A DNA stretch of 64,000 bases from contig JAUFSD010000004.1 in the NCBI GenBank assembly GCA_033030425.1, forward strand, positions 248,001 through 312,000, written 5' to 3'. Within the stretch, counting starts at the first letter, position 1, and each line of letters starts with the position of its first letter. This document shows, piece by piece, positions 36,170 to 47,513 of this stretch. The notes beneath the pieces were generated by a model that was not told where the DNA came from, did no database searches, and was given only the letters and a program-made list of their open reading frames with translations. The stretch comes from Verpa conica (Eukaryota; Ascomycota; Pezizomycetes; Pezizales; Morchellaceae). The position numbers and the translations under genes were made by a program.

Positions 36170-36240
36170 AAAAAAAAAGACAGAGAAAAAGAAACCTTCC
36201 ACTCACTTTCAATCTATAAAAATTGAGAAAAGAAAATCCT

Positions 36241-37032
36241 ATGACTTCAGTCCTAAGAATGTGCAATAACTCTCCACCAATGTCCTCACAGAACAGCACT
36301 ACAACGCTCGACGGCTGCAATGGACACCCGGCTACTCCTTCGGCCGAGAGAAAAGTTACTGGTATGTTCTCGACTCCTCTGCTGATACCTACTACGGGGG
36401 ATGGGTCCCCGCGGGCTGCAGCGTGACTAGTCCTGCAGCCAAGGTACCGCTGGTTCGGGTGCTACCTGAACTACTACTGACTTACCCCCTACCCTCAAAA
36501 GGCAACATAATACACTTGGGCCCTACTCCCATCCCGACGGGTGAGCTCCCGATACCCTGTGATTGTTATTGTTGCAGTCTCGTGGAGTGTAGCCCCGAGG
36601 AGCTAGCCTATCTGGATACTTTCGTCTACCTCGTCCCCTACGAACAAACACCAAAGGCCATCTTCAAGGCCTGTGAAGAGGCTTTCAACATCGTCTCAAA
36701 TGCCGTTGATAGGCTGATTGAGGCCAAGAGAGAGCTAGCAGATAGCAGGCCCTTGGTGTGGTTGGAGACATTTAGGGACTGTGTCGGTATGGCTGAAGGT
36801 ATGTGCTAGCCTTATCTAATTGTTGCCCCGATTGTCGGGTAGAATCGCTAAACCTTGTCTAGAAAATAATTACTATCCGGAGTTGGACATGGGGACACAG
36901 ACTATATGCTGGTTGGGCATGGTCCTCGCGAATGGAAGGTTAAATAATCTGGGGAAGCATATCGATAAGACCAGGGTTAAGCCATTTGGCCATGAAATGT
37001 TAAAAGATATCCGTGATTATAATATATGTTGA
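36241..37032 (+). CDS. Orphan protein, 216 residues
   Basis: Three exons, 36241-36361, 36439-36798 and 36863-37032, with two GTATGT-type donors and phases that close exactly. I do not recognise the family. The first 40 residues are rich in Ser, Thr and Asn. The middle contains GNIIHLGPTPIPTGELP, then a cysteine cluster CDCYCCSLVEC (about 71-81) and an amphipathic helix-like stretch (EQTPKAIFKACEEAFNIVSN). The third exon reads GTQTICWLGMVLANGRLNNL and ends in C. No signal peptide or membrane helix is evident. The coding quality of exons 2 and 3 (no stop over 530 bases once spliced, clean borders, TATA boxes upstream) argues for a real gene. Paralogue C of the membrane family starts 947 bases downstream on the same strand. 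Confidence 0.65.
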
Positions 37033-37979
37033 TTTTATTTGAACTCGCCTGTTATATGTGTAAAGGGGTGTTGATACTGAGAGACACCCACGATTAATTC
37101 CTTGTTGCTAATGTAATTAAGAACTAAGATATAGGGGAAAGCCCCCAATTGCTCATGTCCACTGAAGGTTTCGTCCAGATGGACCGTGAGCCTCCCCCCC
37201 ACCCAATCCAACGGCTGGTCCGAGTGTCCCCGTAGACCCACTCTCATGCATAGCCGCCCTTACTACCTCCCAAGTTAAAAAAAAAAAAAAAAAAAAACGC
37301 TCTAGAAATGTTTCAGATGATTTGCTTTTTCTTACGCACTTGATTAATTTCCCGGTCGGTGAAAATCCCCTGACAACGCGTTTCGAATAAATTGTAAGGG
37401 ACGGCAGCGGCAGTAAACAGTGTTTCTGATTATCAGTTAGTAAATGACGTCACCCGCGGAGCTCCCCTTTGTGTAAAGTATAAACCAGAGGATATCTAAT
37501 CTCTCTCCACCCCCCCCCCTTTGAACTGTCACGGCTGTCACGCCTAGTCCTTAAAACCTCTAGCTTTCTACAGTCCGCCCCCGCGGAAATTCGACTTCAT
37601 AGAAAGTGAGGATTGATGCGCAGATGTTCTAGTCTCCTTTTACCAATTGATTTCACACATTTGTGGGTCTAGTGGATCGAAGGACATAGAATATGCCATG
37701 TTTTAGAAATAAAATTATATGTGTGGAGCTGGGATCTTCCATGTCTCAAGTCAACTGTCCTCTTCTACATACAGTATCAGGAGTGCTCTGAAGCTTCTTT
37801 TGGTTCTAGAATTTTAGAATTGGTGACGGTCTAACCTCCCACAGCTAGCGGCACGCTATGGCATTCTCTTTGTTCGAATGCAATAGTATTTCCCCATCTT
37901 ACATCCCCTCCCTTGCTCATCTTTCATCACCTAATCTTAACCACATAATCATCAGCCTTTAAGATCAATATCTAAGATT
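37033..37979. other. Intergenic region upstream of paralogue C
   Basis: Contains an A20 run (37276-37297), a C-run with CT-rich flanks (about 37500-37520) and a pyrimidine-rich stretch shortly before the ATG of paralogue C. No gene is supported. Confidence 0.5.
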
Positions 37980-38984
37980 ATGACAGGTATATGCTCTACA
38001 ATATGCTACTTGCTCGTTCCTTTTCTCAGTAGTGTTGGGGTCCTCATATGGCATGGCTTTTACGTGGCAGCAACTGTTTACCCTCTTTCCCATCAACGTA
38101 GAGCTGCCAGTATGTCTGACTCGAGTTTACAGACTGAGTTTGTCTTTATCTGCCTTTTTGGCCTTTTCGTAGCTTTCGTCAATGCCTTCGTCGGAGGGTA
38201 CCTCTTCGTTGGCCCTCTCTCCAGCTCATGGAAAAACGAGAGATTTTTGAAAGGGCTTAAAATGCCATATTTTTTGAGAAGGGTCCTCTATGGGTTGTTG
38301 ATGACGTCTACTATTATAGTGATAGTATTTATGGCACTTGTGATGGTTGTGTCCCCATTTGTATCATCCGAGATGAGATGGAAGGCAGCATACCGAGATA
38401 CTTGCAAAGGGATGGACATAAGGGTCTATCTGGATTCTCCTGAGTCCCGGCCTGCAGTAGGCGTAGAGTTCCTTTCGCTCTCTTCTGGGGAGAGATTTAC
38501 GATGAGTATGAACCCGGACCCTTGGCACGTTAGTTACAACGACCGCGGGGTATACAACTTCTCGATTATTTCTGAGAACGGTACGGACTTCGTGCCGGCT
38601 TGGGGTCACATTAGCTATAATCTTAATGAGCGAAAATTCGAGGTCTGGGATACCAATAGTACCGTTACCACGGAGGGGGATTTCAGTCTTGGGAGTAACT
38701 TCCTCATTCAGACTTTGGATATGCGTGGAGACCTAGGTGCATTCACGAGGCGGTGTGTATTCGACCCCACCGTGCAGATTCTCGATACGGCTGAGCGTAA
38801 TGGGAAGGTTGTTATGAAGACAGCGCAATTCAAGATTTGTGATCTGTTGCAGGTGTGTGCAGATGGTGGTCTGGGTGATATGACCGCGGTGCCGATAGGG
38901 TTACTGATACTGCAGAGAGCGGGAAGGAGGGGGACATGCTGCAGTGGAAGGCACCGGGTGCCTGGTATTGAGGGACGTGATTGA
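37980..38984 (+). CDS. Uncharacterised three-helix membrane protein, paralogue C
   Basis: A single exon of 334 residues. Helices lie at about 8-30, 53-80 and 101-127, and the rest (130-334) matches the C-terminal domains of the proteins at 22027-23010 and 27335-28555. Shared blocks are ATVYPLSH (31-38), CKGMDIRVYLDS (142-153), NPDPW, YNFS (192-195), FSLGSNF, RCVFDPTV (258-265), MKTAQFKICDLLQVC (279-293), VPIGLLILQRAGR (304-316) and CC (320-321). Cysteines 142, 259, 287, 293, 320 and 321 correspond to those of the other two. Several N-glycosylation sequons (NFS, NGT, NST) fall in the C-terminal domain, consistent with exposure outside the cytoplasm. It ends in PGIEGRD as B ends in PGIDGRD plus a short tail. 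The plus-strand orientation is opposite to A and B. The function is unknown. Confidence 0.87.
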   Translation: MTGICSTICYLLVPFLSSVGVLIWHGFYVAATVYPLSHQRRAASMSDSSLQTEFVFICLFGLFVAFVNAFVGGYLFVGPLSSSWKNERFLKGLKMPYFLRRVLYGLLMTSTIIVIVFMALVMVVSPFVSSEMRWKAAYRDTCKGMDIRVYLDSPESRPAVGVEFLSLSSGERFTMSMNPDPWHVSYNDRGVYNFSIISENGTDFVPAWGHISYNLNERKFEVWDTNSTVTTEGDFSLGSNFLIQTLDMRGDLGAFTRRCVFDPTVQILDTAERNGKVVMKTAQFKICDLLQVCADGGLGDMTAVPIGLLILQRAGRRGTCCSGRHRVPGIEGRD

Positions 38985-39326
38985 TACCTGACGGGAACAA
39001 AATTTTCTTCTTTATTTTTTTTTTGTATCTCTATTTTTTTTTCTGTGTGCGCAGCTGATAAATTTAAGGTCCTTGGAATAAGCAAAATACTGAGTTCTTC
39101 TATGCACAGGAAGCATGCAGGCAAAATTCAAACATTTTATCTTATCTTATTTCATTTTTTATCCTTCATGAATCCCGTGGCGATCGCCGAGGTGACTTAA
39201 AATTATTACAACATCCTACTGACATCGTCAAAGCTCCTGCAGAGTGAGCTCAATCTATGCAGCCCTTCCCCGTGGCTTTTACCCCTCATAATGGCAGACC
39301 AAATGAAAATAATTATTGGCGGTAGT

Positions 39327-39346
39327 GACGATGATGATGATGATGG
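39327..39346. repeat. GAT trinucleotide repeat
   Basis: Five GAT units after GAC, about 340 bases downstream of paralogue C. Confidence 0.6.
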
Positions 39347-39456
39347 TCGATATTGGACATGACGGGGTGCATTAGACGGGAGCGATCTGCGGCCAGGTGA
39401 GTGCATACGTACACCACCCCCCATCCCACCCATGCATGCCCTTTGATAAAACTTAT

Positions 39457-39478
39457 CTGTTCCTGTTCCTGTTCCTGT
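39457..39478. repeat. CTGTTC hexanucleotide repeat
   Basis: Three and a half tandem CTGTTC units. No associated gene. Confidence 0.6.
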
Positions 39479-40872
39479 ATTCTCTTCCTCGGAGTATGCC
39501 GTTCATAATGTACCCCAGTAACTCGAAATAGACCCCGGTTGACCCAGTACTATGGTTCCCCCCTATAACTACGAGACTAGGGGAATTTTTCTTCCCTTCC
39601 CTTTTCTTTTCTTTGTAGAGAGTTGTAATAGAGCCGGCGGTGAGAATCATGATGGTAACTAATAATAGATATCGGGGTTCTGAATTCCTATACCGATATG
39701 GTACGCTCTGGTATTCCTGTAATTGCTTTTTGACGAAGATTGAGAGTTTTTTACTAATGAATTGGTTAGATACTGATGGCTTAATCGATAGTGGTGATCG
39801 GTGAGAGACACTGTATCCCCCTCATTGGACTTATTCTGTGACCATAACATAGATACTGCCTAGGGAAGTCGATAGTAGAACTAACAGTAGGTTAATATTC
39901 CTAAGCCAAATCACAACAGATCACTCGCCTCATCCTTCCCGCTAAACCATTCTTACCACGGAGTATATATCACCTCATGGATTATAGACCATCTTATCGC
40001 TATCTTGAAGCCTTCCCCGCCTCCACCCTCTCTCTCTCTCTTCCCTGTGGCTTTGGTTTCGGGTACTATCACCTAGCCCTAACATGATCTCTTTTAAGCC
40101 TTGGCGCCAAGGTTATAAAGAGCTCCCTATCTCTTTTGCCCCGCATTCGACTCCACTTTCTCAATAAAATCCTCGCCGGTGGAAGACCTAGTACAAATAT
40201 TTCAACTCCTGCAATAAATCGCCCTTCCCCCCCCCGTACCACCCATCCCGCTTTTACAGTTCACTTGGAATAAATTAAGGAGGCAGCAATGAAAAGCTAT
40301 GGATCGAGCCTTTGACGATGATTCTGCATATGTACAGAAAAAAGAAACTCTGGAGATACCATTGGAAGTGGTTTCTTGGGTCGATTTTAGGGATGGTCGG
40401 TTGGGTCGAATACTACTTGATCTAATAGTGCTCAAGGACAGAGCTTAGCTTTTGATTTGCCTCGAGGCTGGAATATGCAGTAGTTGTCGAACTACTACGG
40501 AGCGGACTCGATGCAGATACAATCGACTGCCCTTGAGATTGTCGAGCAGATGTGTCTATCTCTAGAATGGGCTATTCTAGAGCTACTCGCACGTAATAGG
40601 GCGAGAATAGCATCGTTCAGCTGTCAAGAGGGTGCACTATAATTGGCTCATAAGCTCTGGAATGATTCAATGACGGACCCTTTGAATTGGGATTATCTGG
40701 GAATTCAATATATATTTCCCGTTTCTACCGACCCGTTCACTACGACTTTTTATTATCGGGAAAATTATACCCGCGGCTAGTGCGGTGTTCATCTTGAGTA
40801 TATTACTAAGTTACATAATAAAAACTACCCGAATTCGAGCTCAAAAACCCTCGACCGGGCACCGGGGGGGCT

Positions 40873-42985
40873 TTAAAGCCACAAAATAGTCGCCAAGATA
40901 CAAGAGATTGCCATGGTGACAATCTTCCGCGGGGCAAGAAGCGAACCCCCCGAGCCCGGCCCTGAAGGTAGAGGTGGGGGTTGATCTGTAGGGTTGAACG
41001 CGTCCTTGAGGATAGGGTCCGCCCATGGTTTCAGATATGGCGCCCGACCACCAAGCTCGGCGTTCTTTCTAACTACCCTAGGAGTGCTGTACACGATGCC
41101 TGGATAGTAGTAACTGGTCCACTACGCGGGATTAATATAACGAAACTAGTTTTGGGTGACTTGCTCTATTAGGGATTAGGCTTGGATCGACTCACAGAAA
41201 GGGAATTCATATCAAATACTCTGACTAATTCGCTTGCGCATCCGGCTTTTGGATCAACACTATATCCTGGAGGGTAGCCTCCAACTACTAATAGCTGAGA
41301 TCCAACGGCGTGACAAGTATGAGTACGGATGTGGCTCTCTCCTTGAGGAATCTTGATCTTCGTCCAGCTGTGTTGCGTGGAGAAAACCCCCCAGTCAGTG
41401 CTTCCCTATTCCGGAGGAATTTAAAGGGTTTCATACATAAATGAAGGCATCGAGAGGACGTAGATGTCATCTACTCCTTCGCCTTTTGCTGTGACATCTT
41501 GCCCACCATACAGCCAATATCTAAGAGCGAGTGATAATGTTAGACCTAGATTCCGAAGCGGATGTTTGAATATCAATTATAAGAAGAAACCTTAACATAC
41601 TCCCACGTATTGGTAGTCTTGCTATAAATGGTCTGTGCACAAAAGCGGGTTCTAGTGACTGGCTTGTCGTCGTCGATGGAGGTGGTTTTTTGCTTGTACC
41701 ACCTATTCTCATCTAAACTAAACAGTAATACCGCATTAAAATCAACCTAAACCAGTAAGTTTCCATATACACTCGGGTTATTTCTCAGGTAGTAGATTTG
41801 CTTTTTATTTCAACTTACAGGGTCTCCAGTTTCATCGTTTACCTCCGGAGCGTCAGGACGTGTAACTCCAGCTGGTGCATATTCTCCCATAAGCGAGATC
41901 AAAAACCCTTTACCGTTACCTAGTTTCATATAATTCAATGAGCCGTGCCAGAACCCAAAACCTGCCTCCTCTGAAGTTCCGTAGGTTTCGTCAAAAAGAT
42001 TATTATTGTTATGGTCGTAGATGAGCATCCCTGCCTGTGCCGCGTAAAGGTTGGCCGGTGCGTTCTTATCTGAACGTGAAGTGACGATCCCGCTATATAT
42101 ACATGCACACAAGGATTAGATCTCCACTCATCTACTATTGAAAAAAAAAAAAAAAATTTAATATATGACATTGGCAACAAACCCAGCATAGAAACTTCTA
42201 TTTATTGATGGGACTGAAACCCCCGCCCCGGCAAGGGCTCTTCTAAATTTATCTTTTTTATTACCCAACTCAGTTATATCCGTCCACTTCTCTGTCGACA
42301 AGTCGAATTTCCAAACGCTATAGGACGGTATGCTTGTGTTATTCACGTAGTACAAACTCTCGTTCCATCCGGGTGCTGAGTAGAAATGACCCCCCTGGAA
42401 AATGATGCTGTTCTGGTTGGAATCTGTCCACATTGCTGCCCGGTTGACTACGGGAACCCCGATTGGTTTTTTTGTCTGTGACACAATTGCACTACCGTAG
42501 TCTTGGGTGTTGAAACTCCTGGAGAGATCGATCACCACGGTCCATGCATCTAAAAAGACTCGTCAGTGCCTAGTTAGCTAGATCGAATCTTATAGTGGCA
42601 AGGATAGGGTCTAGCCACGGACTCAGGTCTAGAATTTCAGTGTCGTTTCCTTGTAATTTGAAGTTGTACTTCGCCATGCCGCCGTCGAATACGAGGAGGT
42701 GTTTGTTCTCATTCTCTAATACGATACCTAAAAAAGAACATAAATGTTAGCAGAACCCAGCATAGAGCACCCCTCCCCCTCCCCACTCTCCCCACTCTCC
42801 CCCGCTGCGTACAAGAACTTACTGCTATGTGCGAGTAATCGACAAAAATACTGAGGACTCCAGTTGTAGGTCTGCTCGGCGGCCGGTATATCTTTGGGTC
42901 CGACTATTTCAACTGACCCCCCCTGCTGAGCACTGACCTTGAGAAAAAAGAATAACGTCCAGATGAAAAAGTTATAGATTTCCAT
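40873..42985 (-). CDS. Secreted or surface-anchored kelch-repeat propeller protein
   Basis: Eight exons on the minus strand (42985-42823, 42727-42623, 42549-42183, 42092-41819, 41746-41607, 41520-41437, 41367-41196, 41121-40873) give 517 residues with every phase closing. Two donors are weak (GTCCGT at 42622 and GTGGGA at 41606), so exons 2 and 5 could shift slightly. The N-terminus is a signal peptide (about 1-19, FFIWTLFFFLKVSAQ). The body shows kelch-type strands: HLLVFDGG, IIFQGGHFYSAPG with VWKFDLSTEKWTDI, FYAGGIVTSRSD, VLLFSLDENRWYKQKTTS, YWLYGGQDV with IYVLSMPSFIW, and QLLVVGGYPPG with FDMNSLSW. Together they suggest a six- or seven-bladed propeller. After a proline-rich linker the chain ends in a hydrophobic stretch of 16 residues (IVTMAISCILATILWL), either a membrane anchor or a GPI signal. 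Fungal proteins of this type sit at the cell surface; their ligands are mostly unknown. No catalytic residues of galactose oxidase are evident. Confidence 0.86.
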
Positions 42986-44046
42986 AGCTAGATCTCAATC
43001 GACTCGAGAAAAAAAAAAAAAAAAAGCTATTGAATTCTCTCCTAACTGAAGATCTAAAGGGGGGGGGGGAGAGAAAAAAAAAACCTATCCGAATGAAAAG
43101 TCTTTATAAATAGGATACTACAAGCTTTACCCCCCATAAATGCCAAGGCGAGGCTGAGATACCAAGCCAATAAAAAGCAACAACTATTGTGGTACATGGC
43201 TGGAGAGTTCGTGCTTGATTGGGCTCGTGGTAGATAGTTGTTAAGCGAAGGCTGATCGTGAGACTACTCTAGACAGCGGGATATACTTGTAGTTTTTCAA
43301 GCGTTTCCGGTGGCTGCGAACGCCATGTCACTCACTAGTCGAACTTTAAGGAACCGAGGGCAAAAAGAAAGACTTGGCTTTGACCAATAATAAAATCACA
43401 CAAACTCACAATGTGAGATAGGTATGTCACTCTCCCCCATTACCATATTCCGGAAATGCTTGACTTGACCTTAATTGATAGATCTAGCTACATGCCACCT
43501 CAGTTGGTGGCACGAGCGAGGCGGAGGGGAAGGGCATTGCATTGTGCTCCTAGTGGAACCTTCCCCGCAGCTTAAAAGTCTATTCGTAACCTAATTAGAG
43601 ACATTTTCGGGTGCTTGACAGTAGGTCTAAGCCTGATAAAGGGCGGTATATGCTTATTGGAAAGCTGACCCAATGACCGATTTCTCGAGTGACACTTTGT
43701 GATACGTGATCTTGGCGGAGATATAGATAAGGGCTTTTTCAATTCCAAGGAGTTCCATAGAAGAGTAACGCTATATCACAGTTTTAAGCAGTACAAACTT
43801 CCCCTATTATTTTCCTTACTCACTCTTAACTAAAAAAGTTTTTAGATAAAGCGAGCTAGAAAAGATCTATTATAAAGAGCAAGGTTGCTTGTACTCTTGC
43901 TAGTCAGGTAAACATAAGATACGAAAGAGGGCGAGCGTGACATACGTACTAGCACACTCCGTCCCTGAGAAAACTGGGTTAATAAAGACAACTTATACTA
44001 GTAATATAGCCTAAATTATTTCAAGAATAAAATGTCCCTAGAAAAC

Positions 44047-44257
44047 ACTCTAATTAACTGAGAACTTGGAGACGCAGAGGAAGAATAGGAATGAGGAGAC
44101 TAAGGCGTTATATTTTTGTTTTACTGCTACTTTTATATATTTTTGTTTATTTTTTGTTTTTGTTATTGTTGGATTTTTGTGCGGGTACCATAACCTAAGG
44201 GTTGCATGTACTTAAATGATAAATTCATTCATTCATTCATTCATACTCTAATTAACT
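44047..44257 (+). mobile_element. 5'-truncated non-LTR retroelement copy, 185 bases, 13-bp target duplication
   Basis: ACTCTAATTAACT occurs at 44047-44059 and 44245-44257. The 185 bases between (44060-44244) end in TGCATGTACTTAAATGATAA followed by five ATTC units. Upstream of this end the insert is T-rich (44108-44180), like a LINE 3' UTR. The final 36 bases are shared with the insertion at 60301-60336. Perfect direct repeats of 13 bases, one oriented tail and variable insert length are the marks of target-primed reverse transcription. Confidence 0.72.
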
Positions 44258-44283
44258 AATATGTATTTACCGAGTGATATTTT

Positions 44284-44341
44284 ATGAGAACTATACTGAA
44301 TGAATGAATTGATCATAAATACACGAAATGAGAACTATACT
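44284..44341 (-). mobile_element. Micro-insertion, 30 bases, 14-bp target duplication
   Basis: ATGAGAACTATACT occurs at 44284-44297 and 44328-44341. The 30 bases between read, on the minus strand, TTCGTGTATTTATGATCAAT then TCATTCATTC, matching the tail family at 4101-4125 and 23409-23438. It lies 26 bases from the preceding insertion but in opposite orientation. Confidence 0.68.
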
Positions 44342-44706
44342 AGTCTAAGCTTTTATATTCATCTATGAACATACAAGTACTTGAGTACCCTAGCCCTATT
44401 TGAGCAAATCCTCATTGTATAAGCCACTTACGTAATCGACTTAATATCCTCATACAAACTATACTATTGTAAGGGGACAAAAATACCCGGTCACTCGCAT
44501 AGCAACACCCTAATGTGATATCTTCTTCCTCCACAACGCATGAGTTTATGTAAGTAGATAGTAAATAAACTATTAGTGTGTTCTTTCTCTGGTTCGGTTT
44601 TCCGTTTTTTTATCAATCGCAACTATGTAGGGCTTTAGCTACCTTGTAGATGACTGGCTACTTTGTCCCCCTACAATAGCTTACTGCGTATGTAGTTTCT
44701 AGCTAG

Positions 44707-45290
44707 CTATATAATCGAATACAACTCGCCACGTATTATAGAACAGCTAGTAGCCTGAACATCCAGAGAATTATTAGCAGAAACGAACCTCAGAGGGCTA
44801 TTATAACTATAAATTATCTTCATTGACCCTTGTCCATTTAACACTTCTACCGCTCCGGCTTCTTTATCTACCAGCTGCGAGCTCTTAATTGTATTCCCAG
44901 CCCATCTTAGATTTTTATACATATAGTCTATAAAATTATTGCTAATACCACCAGCTTCTATTAGCTCCCTCTTCAAATCTATTACCATAGTTCCTTTCCT
45001 ATAGTCAACTTATGACTTGCACTCTTCCAGCTTGCCCATCATTCCACCCAATATATCACTCTACCCGTCTATAACTTTACACGCCGACTCTTAGACTAGC
45101 TCCTAGTTAATCTTTAACAAAAATCTCGCATCCTACCCCCTGTACCAAAACCAACTAAGCGTAGCCCTCGAGTTTCAGCACCGACTTATATCTGTAGTTT
45201 ATTTTATAGGGTCCGTCATAGGCAACTGATCTTTTATCGTCGAGCTTCTGTGTACTTAGAGTGATAGCAGCAGCTTTGTGAGGAATTCTA
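44707..45290 (-). pseudogene. Decayed coding relic
   Basis: On the minus strand a coding-like stretch runs from about 45060 to 44707, with phrases such as ILGGMMGKLEECKS, then a stop, VDYRKGTMVIDLKRELIEAG, and later AGAVEVLNGQGSMKI. A second piece from about 45290 to 45160 (ITLSTQKLDDKRSVAYDG) is in another frame. Interruptions are TAG/TAA and at least one frameshift. The source could be a transposon or a host gene; I cannot name it. Confidence 0.35.
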
Positions 45291-47492
45291 AAGTATATTT
45301 TTTTTTCCAAAAAATATCAACCCTATTCTCTAATGCGAGTGATAATCAGTGATTAAGCAGGATAACGGCTATAACTTCTATCCTCGGGAGTCTTACATAA
45401 TATGTATTTATATAAATCCGTTTCTTTTATATTATTACCTTATATCCTTATATACGATAGAGCACAATTTTCTCTTATTCTTCCTAATTGATGACCCTTT
45501 ATCAAGTCCTAGCTAACCTCGATATTATACATCTTGACCGATCTCGACTTTATAATCTATTAATCTATTAGACGACTTCCACCCTAGCTTTCTAGAACCT
45601 CTTGACCCTCAGAATATCGGGACACCTCCGAATAACCCGGGATCTTTCGATCATATGCCAAGACTTACTACATATGAAGCGCATAGAAATCTACAGAGTG
45701 GCTATGAGACTCGTATATGCGCTCTATAACTAAGCAGCACGCATGTTAGTACTATCATAGTCCCAAAAAACCTAGAGATGGTTACACGGACCATGGACCC
45801 CTGTAAAAAAAAGACTACATATTTTACCCAGCCACAAAAGAGCTAATATAATGGACCTTCCAGATACTGGTATTGCTGCGGTGGATATCTATATGCAAGA
45901 AGAAAAATAACGGAGGTTGCACCGCATTTACTCCAGGTTATATAGAAACTGTAGTGGCTGAGTAGTTATAAGGAAATAGAATAGAATACCAGAATAGGAG
46001 TCAATAGGCTTTATTAAAAGTTGCCAACCCCAATTTTGGGCATAGAGTAAGAATTGTGGGCCATTTCTCTACTGTTTATCACTCTAAAGATTAATATAAG
46101 AAAATAACTATGAGAGGATTGAAAAAAGCCCCTGTAATAGAGGACGCCTAAGAGCGCTTAAAATGAACTAATAACCGGACTCATCTTAATCACTAGCTAG
46201 ATCGCCGATTCACATATAACCACAGGCTATGTAAAGTCGGAGTATACTACATAATAAGGAGATCGTCCCCCACGAAGCTTTAATACGTTCCCTTATCTCT
46301 AGAATATAGCGCCTTGAATTCTATCAAAAACTAGAAACTAAGTGACACGATAAGCCCTATCTACTACTTCAACCAAGTAGGGCGAGAAAAAGCCAATTTC
46401 TTAAAATTCGGGCTATGCAGTCAGCTGAAACTCAAGAGGGAAAAAAAAAATAGCTCATCCTCCAGACCATAAACCTTCGTTGATCCAAAGAAATGAATAA
46501 TAACACCCCCTTCCCCCCCTCTTGAAGCGTAATCTACTAGTTTGTGGCAAAGTAGAAAGGAAATCAAATGGAAATTCGTACCGAAGTATAGAAAGAAGGT
46601 TCTTATTCCGTATCCACTTTCTTTCTGCCCGGCTCCCCGTACGTACCACAAGTAGGATTGATCTGTGCCGCCGGAATATCCCTCATATGCTTGAACTCAG
46701 CGCGAAGATACATATGAGAATTACTTTTTTCTCCGGCTCTGTTTACCCCCCTCCCCCCCTAATGTTAATCTCTAGATTTTAGGTATTGCATAGGGAGGAT
46801 GTACCGGGTTTAAGAAATAAAACCGTTTTTAAACCGTATCTGAAAAGTGCCGCCCGGAATTTAATTACATGTAGGTACATACACATCAACACTTTTGTAC
46901 TACCCAAGTTACCAGTGTTATCGAATATTTTTGCCTCAGACGTAATTGATTCCTATATTCTGTTAACCTCTGTGGTCACCTGATACTAAAATTAGTTAAC
47001 TCCAATAAGACACGTCCTCTTTTTTTTTTTTCTTTTTTTTTTTTACAGCGAACGATCCTCAGGCGCTACAAATAAACCATAAACTCCAAAAAAGAGTCCC
47101 CAAAAAACAGATCACAGGATCTACCCTATCCCCCAGACCAAGCTAGTTAAACGCGCCTTAGAGGTACCGAACCCACCTTGTTTGGTGTTGAGTCGACCAC
47201 CTAATACAGTTTCAATTTAAATCGGGGGAGTGGTTTGGATCCATTTCAAACATTTCTATGGTGACACGATTACCCTCTTATTCTTTTATTCTAGCAGCCC
47301 CGAGAGAACGCGCTAATGAGGCGCGCCTAGCTGTCATGTCAGCTGCATGGCATGATTCAGGTACCAGGTCAAGCCCCCATAAGCCAATGACGAAAAAACT
47401 CCCCCCATTCTATAGGGGGAAACCGGAATCAAGACCAAAAAAAAAAAAAAAAAAAACTTCAGGGTCAATCATCAGTTGTCTGGTTCAAGCGC

Positions 47493-47513
47493 GTATGTAT
47501 GTATGTATGTATG
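47493..47513. repeat. GTAT tetranucleotide repeat
   Basis: Five GTAT units followed by GCATGC. No gene nearby. Confidence 0.65.

Larger units (their letters stand above)
31321..36240. other. Intergenic region, 4.9 kb
   Basis: No gene is supported. The first 350 bases carry a degenerate GGCAG/GGTAG minisatellite (31540-31590) upstream of the NIPA gene. An imperfect inverted repeat lies at 33081-33173. Open frames at 33484-33753 and 34966-35421 have no recognisable domain or splice partners. Two TATA-like elements near 36103 and 36162 belong to the next gene. Confidence 0.5.
38985..40872. other. Intergenic region between paralogue C and kelch gene
   Basis: No gene is supported. It holds T-runs after paralogue C, a GAT repeat (39327-39346), a CTGTTC repeat (39457-39478) and CT-rich stretches near 40027-40042. 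Confidence 0.5.

Noticed and set aside
46421..46720. Minus-strand phrase HMRDIPAAQINPTC followed by a GTACGT donor, like a start exon
   Set aside because: Only about 20 codons look coding, no downstream exon could be joined, and the neighbouring frames are full of stops.
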